Source of the DNA: Maribacter sp. MJ134
Lineage (GTDB): Bacteria > Bacteroidota > Bacteroidia > Flavobacteriales > Flavobacteriaceae
Direction: 5' to 3'
Length of the DNA: 64,000 bases
NCBI RefSeq assembly: GCF_003970695.1
Contig: NZ_CP034570.1
Location: 3,658,001 to 3,722,000 of the forward strand
Shown: positions 18,969-28,084 of the stretch, piece by piece
How the letters are laid out: every line of letters begins with the position of its first letter
Numbering within the stretch: the stretch's first letter is position 1
The notes under the pieces: model-generated
The model's input: only the letters and a program-made list of their open reading frames with translations
Told to the model about the DNA's origin: nothing
Databases searched by the model: none
Position numbers and translations under genes: made by a program

Positions 18969-20522
18969 TTAATATCCTGGATTCTGCACTAAATTTGGAT
19001 TAGAAAGAATTGCGTTAGATGGGATAGGATAAAGATTTCTGTTCTCATCACCAATTGCAGCAGCATCTTTAAACTGCCAGTCTTTTGTGAATTGACCAAA
19101 ACGTATTAAATCCGTTCTTCTTACAAACTCTACATATAATTCTCTACCTCTTTCATCAATTAGGTTTTGTTCTGAAACACTACCTAATGGAGCGGCATCA
19201 CGTAACGTACGTAGTTCGTTGACCATGGCAGTAGCATCACCACCACTTCTAAGCATAGCTTCAGCTTTCATTAAATGAGCATCTGCATAACGAAAGACCA
19301 ATTCGTGAGCTGTAAAACCTCCATTTACTGGGTGATATTTAATAGTTCGTATTCCAGTTGCTTCACCATTACCTACTAATCCTGGGAAATCTCTAGTAAA
19401 TACTAAATCCTGTCCCGGTCTTGTTTTTAATTTAGTTCCGTCCTCATTGAACTGCTGTCCTATAAGGAATCCGTAACCTATACCTAAATTGGTCTCATCG
19501 GCGTTAGAAGCATCGGGCACAAAACCTCTTCTTTCTTCCTGTCCTGAACCAACTGTATTTGAGTTTGGATCACCTTCAAAAAGATCGTAAAATTCAGCTA
19601 ATGTGGTAAAACCGTTCCAACCACCACCTTCGTTGTCAGGTGAATTAATGTTGTAGTGCATACCGTTCCAGATTCTGTTACCAACACCGGTAGGAATCCA
19701 CCAGATAGTCTCTGTATCGGCAGCCTCGGTGAATATATCAAAATATCCGTCCTGTAAGGCAAAACCATCTGCTGCGATAGCATCCACTAAAGAAATTACC
19801 TCATTCATATCACCAGAGTCAGGAGTTCCTGAGCCGTTATAAATATGCGCATTCAATAAAACTCTGGCCTTCAAGAAACGAGCAGATGCTTTTGTTCCTC
19901 TTTGTAAATTATCCATATCCATGGCAGCTACGGTAGGAAGTCCTGCAATAGCATCATCCAAGTCGGTAAGGATAAAGTCAAGCGCCTCGGTTCTTGTTAA
20001 CACGGTAGGGTCTATTTCTGGACCTTCGTTAGGTTGTCTAAAAGGAACTTGCCCCCAGTTGTCCATAACAATCCACATGGCGAAAGCTCTTACGAATTTA
20101 GCTTGAGCAACTTGTTCTGCTGATCCATTACTAAGCGGGTCAGCAACTTCAGAAGCTTGGAAAACTGTTTGGTTCCAATTGTTCCAAGTGTTCAGAACAA
20201 ATTGGTGCGCGGGATCCCAGGTATGGTTATGAAGTGTTCTCCATATCCCATTATCTCCCCAGTCAGTACCTCTTGTTGGTACTAAGGCTTCATCAGTGGC
20301 TACTTCTTGGAGAGCAAAATAGTTAGCTTGATCTCCCAAACGGTTGATACCGTTGTAAATGTTATCCAATGAACCCTCAACGTCTGCAACACCACTAAAC
20401 TGTGTGCCACTATCTGTTGAAATAATTGAATCTGTGCCTTCTATTTCCAAATCTGTACAGGATAGTACAAATGCTGCGGAAAAGGCAGTAAGCATTAAAT
20501 TTTTGATTTGACTTCTTTTCAT
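18969..20522 (-). CDS. SusD/RagB-family nutrient-binding outer-membrane lipoprotein
   Basis: A 517-residue lipoprotein (signal ending AAFVLSC). SusD-family proteins are alpha-helical TPR-like lids on their SusC transporter and bind glycans at the cell surface. Typical features seen are an N-terminal TDSIISTDSGTQF region, the RAFAMWIVMDNWGQVPF motif near residues 150-170, KASARFLKARVLLN, an aromatic-rich middle, and a C-terminal RGRELYVEFVRRTDLIRFG followed by YPIPSNAILSNPNLVQNPGY. The gene starts 17 bases after the susC stop and ends before a strong terminator, so susC-susD form one unit. The divergent maltose-catabolic genes suggest alpha-glucan or malto-oligosaccharide as ligand; this comes from the neighbours, not from binding residues. 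Confidence 0.92.
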   Translation of the reverse strand: MKRSQIKNLMLTAFSAAFVLSCTDLEIEGTDSIISTDSGTQFSGVADVEGSLDNIYNGINRLGDQANYFALQEVATDEALVPTRGTDWGDNGIWRTLHNHTWDPAHQFVLNTWNNWNQTVFQASEVADPLSNGSAEQVAQAKFVRAFAMWIVMDNWGQVPFRQPNEGPEIDPTVLTRTEALDFILTDLDDAIAGLPTVAAMDMDNLQRGTKASARFLKARVLLNAHIYNGSGTPDSGDMNEVISLVDAIAADGFALQDGYFDIFTEAADTETIWWIPTGVGNRIWNGMHYNINSPDNEGGGWNGFTTLAEFYDLFEGDPNSNTVGSGQEERRGFVPDASNADETNLGIGYGFLIGQQFNEDGTKLKTRPGQDLVFTRDFPGLVGNGEATGIRTIKYHPVNGGFTAHELVFRYADAHLMKAEAMLRSGGDATAMVNELRTLRDAAPLGSVSEQNLIDERGRELYVEFVRRTDLIRFGQFTKDWQFKDAAAIGDENRNLYPIPSNAILSNPNLVQNPGY

Positions 20523-20539
20523 GATTTTCTTTTTTTTAA

Positions 20540-23500
20540 TTAAAACGTAGCATTAATTCCCAGTGTGAAAGTTCTAGGATTTGGATAGGCTGTTAAATCG
20601 ATTCCCGCTGTTGGTATACCATTTAATAGGTCATTATTAGCAGGTGCGGAACTTACTTCTGGATCTAAACCGCTGTAATCGGTGATAAGGAATAGATTTT
20701 GGCCAGTTAAATTTAATCTAAGACTTTTAAATAATCCCTCTCCGGACATTGGGATATTGTAACCTAAAGAAGCATTTTGTAATCTTACAAAATCTCCTTT
20801 TTCTAAGAAACGCGTAGATACTGAGGCGGCTGCAGTACCAGATTCTCCGTTTCCAATAACATTTTGAGTAACGTTTCTACCGTTCTGGATAGAACCAGCG
20901 GTAAAGAACGCGTTCTCTGTGTTATTGTATACTGAAAAACCAAACTGACCAGCTAGATAAGTAGAAAAATCCCAGTTCTTGTAAGAAACATTCATGGAGA
21001 AACCACCAGTTACATCTGGTAAGGCATCTTCACCTACGAAACTTTGCGTATCACCTATGGGTTGACCGTTAGCATCGAATCCTTGGAAATCCCTAAGGAA
21101 GTAAGAGAATAACGGTTGGTTGCCCGCTAAAATTTGTGCAAACGCTCCTGTAAGACCTTGACCTCTAATAGTACCCGCTTGGATAAGTCCGTCAAAATCC
21201 TGAATTTCATTTTCGTTGTAAGCAACATTGAAGGACGCATCAAAATTGAAATCTTCAGACCTTATAATATCATAAGCAACAGCCAATTCTATACCTTGGT
21301 TAAGTACTGTTGCATCCAAGTTTTGGAAAAAGAAAGGTTGTGGTGACGGCTGTGCGGCTTGCACATTCAACAATAAATCGGTTGTCTCGTTTCGGTAAAC
21401 ATCTATGCTACCGGAAAAACGATCATTGTTAAATCCAAAATCTAGCCCAACGCCATAGTTTAAAGTTTCTTCCCATTTTAATCCTGGATTGGCAAAAGCC
21501 ACTGCATTCGTTCCAGGGATATTGATTATACCGTCATTTTGGATAGGAGCACCACCGAAACGTTCTCTACGAACAAAGTTACCAAAACCTAAACCATCTT
21601 GATTACCTGTGATACCACCACCTGCACGTAATTTAAGTGTTGAAATGGCATCCCCGATGAAATCTTCTTCATGAATTTTCCAGGCAATTGCTCCAGAAGG
21701 GAATATACCATATTGGTTGTCAGAACCAAATCTAGAAGAGCCATCCGCTCTAACCGTAGCCGTAAATAGATACTTGTCCGCAAGAGAATACTGAATCCTA
21801 GTGAAGAACGATTGTAGTTCATCCGTGTTGTCAAAAGTATCCGTAAATAAAGACCTTACTTTAATTCCTCCAAAAGGTAATGCCACATTTTCGGTAGCAG
21901 CGGAAGGGGTTAGCCTGTTGACAAATACCTGAGATTGACCAGTCCCAATTCCGTATTGTTGATAATCACCTGAAATAGATGCTTCAATAGCATCAGCAGA
22001 AGCTTCTAAGTCTCTACCCATAGCGTTCAAATCACCAGTACTATAGCCCCAGCCAGTTACATTTCTTCCACTTGTTCCAAAATCTTGGAAAGAATAACCC
22101 AATAATACATCTAAATTAGAATTTTCAAATTCCTTCTTATAGTTCAAGGTTACCTCTAACAATTTGCTTTCTAAGTTAAGGTCATTAACGGCACCACGGC
22201 CATTACCAGCGGTACCATTGGTAAGACCAACAATATCTCTGGATAGCGCTGATCTCCTAGTAGACTCTGAATAGTCATAACCAACGTTTACTTTAGCCGT
22301 TAATTCCGGAGTAATATCGTAAGCTGCAGATGCATTTAGTAAAGCCCTGTCGGTTACACTAAAACTCTGGTACTCTGCCAATAAGTTGGCAGGATTCAAT
22401 AGGTTGCCAGGGTCAAAACTAGCGCTATTGGGCCAAGTTGGGTTGGCAGCGTACGCTGCTCCTAATAAATCTCCCTGGAAACCAGCACTTCCTGATATAA
22501 GCGGCTGTTCATCACCAATGCTTGAACCTGTAGCCGATACTTGTATGTTTAACTTGTCATTCAAGAACCTGTGATTCCAGTTTACACGAAGTGTAGTTCT
22601 TTCTAAAGAAGAGTTTTCAACTACACCAAATTGTTTTCCGTATCCAAACGTAGTTCTTATATTTCCTTTACCATAGTTTTTAGACCATGCAAGGTTTTGG
22701 TTTTGTGACGCTACGGTTCTCGTAACAACATCTTGCCAGTTTGTATTGGCCCCTCTGTCTGCAGCTGCTCTATCTCCACCAAAAGAATCAATGGCGTTTA
22801 AGTAATCGTCTCTTCCTAGTAAATCATAGGAATTTGCTGGTGAGGCAATACTTAGAGAAGAATTGAATTCAAAAACACCTTTTCCAGTTTTACCACTTTT
22901 AGTAGTTATGATAACAACACCATTGGCACCTCTTGACCCATAAATGGCCGTCGCGGAGGCATCTTTTAATACACTGATGCTTTCGATATCCGAAGGGTTA
23001 AGGAAACTTAGCGGGTTAGTTGATCCGCTGGTACCTGCACCTAGATCCTGAGAGTTGGCAGATGTGTCACCACCGGAAAGTGGAACACCATCAACAACAA
23101 ATAAAGGATTGTTGTTAGAACGTACAGAACTTGTACCTCTAATGTTAAAGTTAATGCCTGCCCCTGGAGCACCACTACTCTGTGTAATTTGAACACCTGC
23201 AGTCTTACCTTGGATTAATTGTTCTGGCGAAGCGATGACACCGCCATTAAAATCTTCTGCAGTAACTGAAACTACAGAACCGGTTGCATCCTTAACAGTG
23301 GTAGTACCGTATCCTATTATTACAACTTCTTCCAAAGCCTGTGCATCTTCCTCTAGGGTGAAGTTAATACTTGACTGCCCGTTGACAGCAACTTCAGTAG
23401 TCTTATAGCCAATGTAGCTAACGACTAATACAGCATCGCTACCAACTTCAATGGAGTAATTTCCATCAAAATCGGTTTGAGTACCGTTAGTAGTTCCCTT

Positions 23501-23632
23501 CTCAATAACACTAGCACCTGGCAAAGGTCCACTAGCATCTGAAACCGTTCCGGTTACTTCCTGCGCCTGCGCTATACTAAAGGATAGAAATGCCCCGATA
23601 GCAAACAGACTTTTTAGTAGCGTAATCTTCAT
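20540..23632 (-). CDS. SusC/RagA-family TonB-dependent outer-membrane transporter
   Basis: A 1,030-residue protein with signal peptide (cleavage near AQAQE). A carboxypeptidase-regulatory-like domain at about 25-100 (GTVSDASGPLPGASV, VVSYIGYKTTEV) is followed by the TonB-box-like EEVVIIGYG, a plug with GVQITQSSGAPGAG and NPLFVVDGVPLSGG, the family signature ATAIYGSRGANGVVIITTKSG, and a 22-strand barrel region ending PRTFTLGINATF. It imports oligosaccharides across the outer membrane with its SusD partner, powered by TonB-ExbBD encoded elsewhere. The start is 95 bases from a LacI-type operator. Context suggests malto-oligosaccharides. No anti-sigma or hybrid two-component regulator lies nearby, which fits LacI control. 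Confidence 0.93.
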   Translation of the reverse strand: MKITLLKSLFAIGAFLSFSIAQAQEVTGTVSDASGPLPGASVIEKGTTNGTQTDFDGNYSIEVGSDAVLVVSYIGYKTTEVAVNGQSSINFTLEEDAQALEEVVIIGYGTTTVKDATGSVVSVTAEDFNGGVIASPEQLIQGKTAGVQITQSSGAPGAGINFNIRGTSSVRSNNNPLFVVDGVPLSGGDTSANSQDLGAGTSGSTNPLSFLNPSDIESISVLKDASATAIYGSRGANGVVIITTKSGKTGKGVFEFNSSLSIASPANSYDLLGRDDYLNAIDSFGGDRAAADRGANTNWQDVVTRTVASQNQNLAWSKNYGKGNIRTTFGYGKQFGVVENSSLERTTLRVNWNHRFLNDKLNIQVSATGSSIGDEQPLISGSAGFQGDLLGAAYAANPTWPNSASFDPGNLLNPANLLAEYQSFSVTDRALLNASAAYDITPELTAKVNVGYDYSESTRRSALSRDIVGLTNGTAGNGRGAVNDLNLESKLLEVTLNYKKEFENSNLDVLLGYSFQDFGTSGRNVTGWGYSTGDLNAMGRDLEASADAIEASISGDYQQYGIGTGQSQVFVNRLTPSAATENVALPFGGIKVRSLFTDTFDNTDELQSFFTRIQYSLADKYLFTATVRADGSSRFGSDNQYGIFPSGAIAWKIHEEDFIGDAISTLKLRAGGGITGNQDGLGFGNFVRRERFGGAPIQNDGIINIPGTNAVAFANPGLKWEETLNYGVGLDFGFNNDRFSGSIDVYRNETTDLLLNVQAAQPSPQPFFFQNLDATVLNQGIELAVAYDIIRSEDFNFDASFNVAYNENEIQDFDGLIQAGTIRGQGLTGAFAQILAGNQPLFSYFLRDFQGFDANGQPIGDTQSFVGEDALPDVTGGFSMNVSYKNWDFSTYLAGQFGFSVYNNTENAFFTAGSIQNGRNVTQNVIGNGESGTAAASVSTRFLEKGDFVRLQNASLGYNIPMSGEGLFKSLRLNLTGQNLFLITDYSGLDPEVSSAPANNDLLNGIPTAGIDLTAYPNPRTFTLGINATF

Positions 23633-23997
23633 AAAAAATTAGTTTTAAGTTGAGTTAATTAAATTTCAAGAGTTAAAAATATGTAAAATTGTCGTTAAAA
23701 CAGTATTACCCATATGTTTGAAAACAACGAAACCGTTTTCGTGTTAATAACTTTTCTCAATTAGTAGTTTAATAAGGGAGGGCCCTTTAAATTACTCATT
23801 TGACAGTTTAGGTATAGCTAATTTAAGAAATTGCGATTTTTTTGTAAATATAAACAATTTTAATTTTCTGAATTTTACAAGCTTTTGATTATTTTCAACC
23901 TCGAGGAAAATTGAATTCAAAAACGAGTAATTTTAAACTCATTAATAATTATATTCAATTTTATTAGTAGGGTTACTTACCATTTAAAATCTTTGGT
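23633..23997. other. Divergent susC-lacI intergenic region
   Basis: This 365-bp, strongly AT-rich gap is the only stretch longer than 300 bases without a gene. It holds a LacI-type operator at 23727-23742, an 8-bp palindrome CCTCGAGG at 23899-23906, and loosely spaced TTGTAAA/TTTACAA arms near 23840-23880. I found no exact TAnnTTTG promoter box on either strand and no small gene or RNA gene. Confidence 0.7.
23727..23742. promoter_or_regulatory. LacI-family operator (putative)
   Basis: The 16-mer ACGAAACCGTTTTCGT is an inverted repeat with one mismatched pair around a central CG step, the classic form of a LacI/GalR-family operator. It sits in the divergent region 95 bases upstream of the susC start and 255 bases upstream of the lacI start, so it most likely controls susCD through the adjacent regulator. 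Confidence 0.7.
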
Positions 23998-25023
23998 TTG
24001 AAAAGAAAAATAACTTTAAAACATATCGCCAGAGAGTTGGACGTTTCAATTTCAACCGTTTCCAAAGCACTCAAGAATAGCCATGAGATAAGTAGAGATA
24101 CCAAGGATAAGGTTCAGGCCTTCGCTAAACTTTATAATTATAAGCCCAATAACATTGCTATCAGTTTAAAGAATAAAAGAACAAAGAACATTGGTGTTGT
24201 TATTCCGGATATCGTACATCATTTCTTTACTACCGTCTTTAGGGGAATAGAAAAATATGCCAATAAGCGTGGTTACAATGTTATTGTATGTGTATCGGAC
24301 GAATCTTTCGACAAGGAGGTAATAAATATGGAAATGCTCGCCAACGGCAGCATTGATGGCTTTATTATGTCGCTATCCGCAGGAACGCAGAAGAAAGCCG
24401 ATTTTAATCACTTGAAAGAAGTAACAGAGCAGGGGATTCCATTGGTATTATTCGATAGGGTTACGGATGAGGTAGCTTGTGATAAGGTCATATTAAACGA
24501 TGAGAGTATTGCCTTTGAAGCCGTGGACTCCTTTATTAAGACAGGCAGAAAGAAAATAGCATTAGTAACTACGGATGCTTATTTTAATGTAAGTGCTAGT
24601 CGCGGAAAAGGGTATGTAAAGGCTTTAGAACAAAACGGACTAGTGTTCAATAAGGATTTGGTGCTTACATTGCCTTATGAAGACTTGGATGAGCAAACTA
24701 TCAGGAACTTCTTTTCTACTGCGGATGTAAATGCTGTACTTTGTGTAAATGAAATTTTTGCTATCCACTGTATGGGTATAGTACAATGCATGGGGAAAAG
24801 AATTCCAGAGGATATATCTTTTATCGGTTTTACAGATGGGATTTTGTCTAAATACTCCAAACCTACTTTGACAACCATTGCTCAACATGGGGATAAAATG
24901 GGAGAGGTGGCCGCTAAACTTTTAATAGATAGGGTAGAAAGCGATAATGAAGAGGTAGAAGAACCCTTTTGCACCGAAGTTATTTCTGCTACGATTATTA
25001 AAAGGGAGTCAACAATCAATTAA
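23998..25023 (+). CDS. LacI-family transcriptional regulator of the maltose locus
   Basis: A 341-residue regulator. The N-terminal helix-turn-helix TLKHIARELDVSISTVSKAL is followed by the hinge YKPNNIAISLK and a periplasmic-binding-like effector domain (NIGVVIPDIVHHFFTTVFRG, GFIMSLSAG, LVLFDRV, FTDGILSKYSKPTLTTIAQ). The start is TTG: no in-frame ATG occurs until well inside the effector domain, and the TTG gives the exact family N-terminus. It is divergent from susCD and starts the catabolic operon with pgmB 17 bases downstream. A malto-oligosaccharide or glucose-phosphate effector is likely from context. The operator-like palindrome in the divergent region is its probable target. Confidence 0.9.
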   Translation: MKRKITLKHIARELDVSISTVSKALKNSHEISRDTKDKVQAFAKLYNYKPNNIAISLKNKRTKNIGVVIPDIVHHFFTTVFRGIEKYANKRGYNVIVCVSDESFDKEVINMEMLANGSIDGFIMSLSAGTQKKADFNHLKEVTEQGIPLVLFDRVTDEVACDKVILNDESIAFEAVDSFIKTGRKKIALVTTDAYFNVSASRGKGYVKALEQNGLVFNKDLVLTLPYEDLDEQTIRNFFSTADVNAVLCVNEIFAIHCMGIVQCMGKRIPEDISFIGFTDGILSKYSKPTLTTIAQHGDKMGEVAAKLLIDRVESDNEEVEEPFCTEVISATIIKRESTIN

Positions 25024-25040
25024 TTTACAAAGAAGAAAAG

Positions 25041-25697
25041 ATGCAAAAAATTGGATTTATTTTCGATTTAGATGGTGTAATAGTGGATACGGCCAAATAT
25101 CATTATCTAGCTTGGAAAAAACTGGCCAATGAACTTGGTTTTGAATTTACCAAGGAACAGAACGAAATGTTCAAAGGGGTCAGTAGAAAGCGATGTCTTG
25201 AGATTTTGCTAGAAATTGGAAACGTAACAGCATCTCAAGAACAATTTGATGCATGGATGGTAGATAAGAATGTGGACTACCTGGCCTATATAGAAAACAT
25301 GGACGAGTCAGAGGTGCTGCCCGATGTCCCAAGGGTATTGAATTTTTTAAAAGATAATCATATTCCTATCGCCTTGGGATCCGCAAGCAAGAACGCTAGG
25401 CCAATTTTAGAAAAAGTAAAATTATTGCCTTTCTTTGATAGTATTGTGGATGGTAATAATGTAACCAAAGCAAAACCGGACCCGGAAGTATTTTTGATTG
25501 CTGCAGAAAATTTAGGGGTTCCTTCTAATAAATGTGTGGTCTTCGAAGATGCCGTTGCCGGTATCCAAGCTGCGAATGCCGCGCATATGATAAGTATTGG
25601 TATAGGTGATCAAAAGGTGTTGTCAGAGTCGAAGTATAATTTCAATGATTTTACGGAAATCGATACTGATTTCTTATCAAAACTTTTGCGTTCATAA
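25041..25697 (+). CDS. pgmB: Beta-phosphoglucomutase
   Basis: A 218-residue HAD-superfamily enzyme that converts beta-glucose 1-phosphate to glucose 6-phosphate through beta-glucose 1,6-bisphosphate. Visible motifs are FDLDGVIVDT (nucleophile Asp9 and acid/base Asp11), the cap segment with FKGVSRKRCLEIL, GSASKN (motif II), AKPDPEVF with the conserved Lys (motif III), and VFEDAVAGIQAA (motif IV). Length and motifs fit the family well. It lies between lacI and the GH65 phosphorylase, whose product beta-glucose 1-phosphate is its substrate, giving ATP-sparing maltose breakdown in the cytoplasm. Confidence 0.93.
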   Translation: MQKIGFIFDLDGVIVDTAKYHYLAWKKLANELGFEFTKEQNEMFKGVSRKRCLEILLEIGNVTASQEQFDAWMVDKNVDYLAYIENMDESEVLPDVPRVLNFLKDNHIPIALGSASKNARPILEKVKLLPFFDSIVDGNNVTKAKPDPEVFLIAAENLGVPSNKCVVFEDAVAGIQAANAAHMISIGIGDQKVLSESKYNFNDFTEIDTDFLSKLLRS

Positions 25698-25714
25698 ACC
25701 CCATCGTAAATTTG
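25686..25714 (+). promoter_or_regulatory. Candidate internal promoter before the GH65 gene
   Basis: A TTG at 25686-25688 is followed after 18 bases by TAAATTTG (25707-25714), an exact TAnnTTTG box. This could give the phosphorylase gene a second promoter and an untranslated leader of about 45 bases. The TTG lies in the end of pgmB. Confidence 0.35.
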
Positions 25715-25730
25715 AATTATTAGAACATAC

Positions 25731-25747
25731 CATTTATAGGATAAATG
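25731..25747. promoter_or_regulatory. Inverted repeat in the GH65 leader
   Basis: CATTTAT and ATAAATG, perfect 7-bp arms with a 3-base spacer, lie 20 bases before the GH65 start and just downstream of a candidate promoter. It may be an operator or a small hairpin. It does not resemble the susC operator. Confidence 0.3.
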
Positions 25748-25766
25748 TTCATTATAAATTGTAGGA

Positions 25767-28073
25767 ATGAATCAAGATTATATAAAGGCCGATAATTGGT
25801 CTATCATAGAAGAAGGTTTTGACAAAGAACAGGTGAAATCTTCAGAAAGCTTATTTAGTATTGGCAACGGCGCAATGGGGCAAAGGGCCAATTTTGAAGA
25901 AACGTACACGGGAGACACATTTCAAGGAAGTTATATTGCAGGTGTTTATTATCCGGATAAGACACGTGTGGGATGGTGGAAAAATGGCTATCCTGAGTAT
26001 TTTGCCAAAGTATTGAATGCTCCCAATTGGATTGGAATAAATGTAAGTGTGAACGGGGAAACGTTGGATTTGAATACCTGTAAGAACGTTTCGGATTACC
26101 GAAGGGAGCTCAACATGAAAGAGGGTTATTACAAGAGGGAGTTCGTTGCCACCCTACCTAACGATATCAAGATAGGGGTAGAAGCCATTAGATTTCTAAG
26201 TTTGGATATAGATGAGGTAGGGGCAATAAAGTATGCCATTACAGTGCTTTCTTCGGATGCTGAAGTAGTATTGGAATCTTATTTGGATAGCAGCATTACC
26301 AATGAAGATAGTAATTGGGATGATAAGTTCTGGAACACTACAGGAGTTTCTTCCGAAGGAAACCAAGCTTTTATTGAGGCACATACGATGAAGACAAATT
26401 TTGCGACCTGTACCTTTATGCAGTCGCACCTATTTTATAATGGCAGTATAAGTGTTGTTGAACCCCATAATGTTAAAGAAGATTTACGGGTAAGCCAAAC
26501 CTTTAAGCAAAAGGTGAAAATGGGCGAGACGGTAGCATTGCATAAATTTGGTGGTTATACTGTTTCTACGAATCATAAGACATCAAAATTGGTCGCTGCC
26601 GCAAAGGAAGTGCTTATTGAAGTTTCCCAACTCGGTTTTAATGCCTTGTTGGAAAAACAAAAACAAGCTTGGGCGCGGATTTGGGTGATGAGCGATATTG
26701 TTATCGAAGGAGATGTAAAAGCCCAACAGGGCATACGTTTTAATATCTTTCAATTGAACCAGACCTATCTCGGAACAGATTCAAGATTGAATATAGGGCC
26801 AAAAGGATTTACCGGAGAGAAATATGGCGGTAGCACCTATTGGGACACAGAAGCTTATTGTCTTCCTTTCTATATGGCTACTAAAGATGATAAAGTTGCG
26901 CGTAAATTACTAAAGTACAGATACAATCACTTGGATAAGGCCATAGAGAATGCGCAAAAGCTAGGGTTTGTAAACGGTGCGGCGTTATATCCTATGGTTA
27001 CCATGAACGGAGAGGAATGCCATAACGAGTGGGAAATAACTTTTGAAGAAATACATAGAAACGGGGCCATAGCCTTTGCAATCTATAACTATTACAGATA
27101 TACAGGAGACTATAGTTATATACCAGAAATGGGTCTAGAGGTATTGATCGGTATTTCAAGATTTTGGCATCAAAGGGTGAGCTTTTCCGAGGACAAGCAA
27201 AAGTACGTTATGTTAGGGGTAACAGGACCCAACGAATATGAGAACAACGTCAATAATAACTGGTACACCAATTATTTGGCCAAGTGGTGCATAGATTACA
27301 CCTTGGAACAAATAGGTAGGGTCAAAGATGGATACGCGGACGATTATAAGCGTATCATGGGAAAGACGAAATTAAATGATAGGGAGCTTGAAAATTGGAA
27401 AAAAGTAGCCGATAATATATACTTTCCATTTTCTGAAAAATATGGGATATTCCTACAACAAGACGGGTTTTTGGACAAGGAGTTAGTTGAGGTGAAGGAT
27501 CTGTCAAAACAGGACCGACCCATCAACCAGAAATGGAGCTGGGATAGAATTTTACGTTCTCCGTACATCAAACAGGCAGATGTACTTCAGGGATTTTATC
27601 TTTTTGAGGCTGATTTTTCAACAGAATCATTAGAAAAGCACTTTGATTTTTATGAGCCGTTTACGGTTCATGAATCTTCGCTATCGCCATGTGTGCATAG
27701 TATACAAGCGGCCAAGCTGGGTAGAATGGAGCAGGCGTACACTTTTTATCTGAGAACTTCAAGACTTGATTTGGATGACTATAACAAGGAGGTGGAAGAG
27801 GGCTTACACATTACCTCAATGGCAGGTACTTGGATGAGTATTGTAGAAGGTTTTGGAGGGATGCGCGTTGTAGATGATAAGTTGTCTTTCTATCCTCAAA
27901 TTCCAAAGCAGTGGAAGGCCTATGCTTTTAATGTTAATTTTAGAAATAGAATCATTAAGGTACGCGTAACGGACAAGGAAACCACTTTTGAGCTTAATGG
28001 AGATACCGAAATGTCCATACGTGTAAATGGTAAAAGGGTAGAGCTGATACCTGGCAATACAATATCGGTATAA
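25767..28073 (+). CDS. GH65 maltose phosphorylase (or close disaccharide phosphorylase)
   Basis: A 768-residue glycoside hydrolase family 65 protein. It splits maltose with phosphate into beta-glucose 1-phosphate and glucose, by inversion. The N-terminal beta-sandwich begins WSIIEEGF and SLFSIGNGAMGQRANFEE. The catalytic (alpha/alpha)6 barrel contains YWDTEAYCLPFY, ECHNEWEITFEEIHRNGA and TGPNEYENNVNNNWYTNY; Glu490 in the last motif aligns with the known general acid of the family. The C-terminal jelly-roll carries HESSLSPCVHSIQAAKLG. No signal peptide, so cytoplasmic. The gene sits between pgmB and the GH13 amylase, which favours maltose over trehalose, nigerose or kojibiose, though sequence alone does not exclude these. 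Confidence 0.88.
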   Translation: MNQDYIKADNWSIIEEGFDKEQVKSSESLFSIGNGAMGQRANFEETYTGDTFQGSYIAGVYYPDKTRVGWWKNGYPEYFAKVLNAPNWIGINVSVNGETLDLNTCKNVSDYRRELNMKEGYYKREFVATLPNDIKIGVEAIRFLSLDIDEVGAIKYAITVLSSDAEVVLESYLDSSITNEDSNWDDKFWNTTGVSSEGNQAFIEAHTMKTNFATCTFMQSHLFYNGSISVVEPHNVKEDLRVSQTFKQKVKMGETVALHKFGGYTVSTNHKTSKLVAAAKEVLIEVSQLGFNALLEKQKQAWARIWVMSDIVIEGDVKAQQGIRFNIFQLNQTYLGTDSRLNIGPKGFTGEKYGGSTYWDTEAYCLPFYMATKDDKVARKLLKYRYNHLDKAIENAQKLGFVNGAALYPMVTMNGEECHNEWEITFEEIHRNGAIAFAIYNYYRYTGDYSYIPEMGLEVLIGISRFWHQRVSFSEDKQKYVMLGVTGPNEYENNVNNNWYTNYLAKWCIDYTLEQIGRVKDGYADDYKRIMGKTKLNDRELENWKKVADNIYFPFSEKYGIFLQQDGFLDKELVEVKDLSKQDRPINQKWSWDRILRSPYIKQADVLQGFYLFEADFSTESLEKHFDFYEPFTVHESSLSPCVHSIQAAKLGRMEQAYTFYLRTSRLDLDDYNKEVEEGLHITSMAGTWMSIVEGFGGMRVVDDKLSFYPQIPKQWKAYAFNVNFRNRIIKVRVTDKETTFELNGDTEMSIRVNGKRVELIPGNTISV

Positions 28074-28084
28074 TCCGCTGACCC

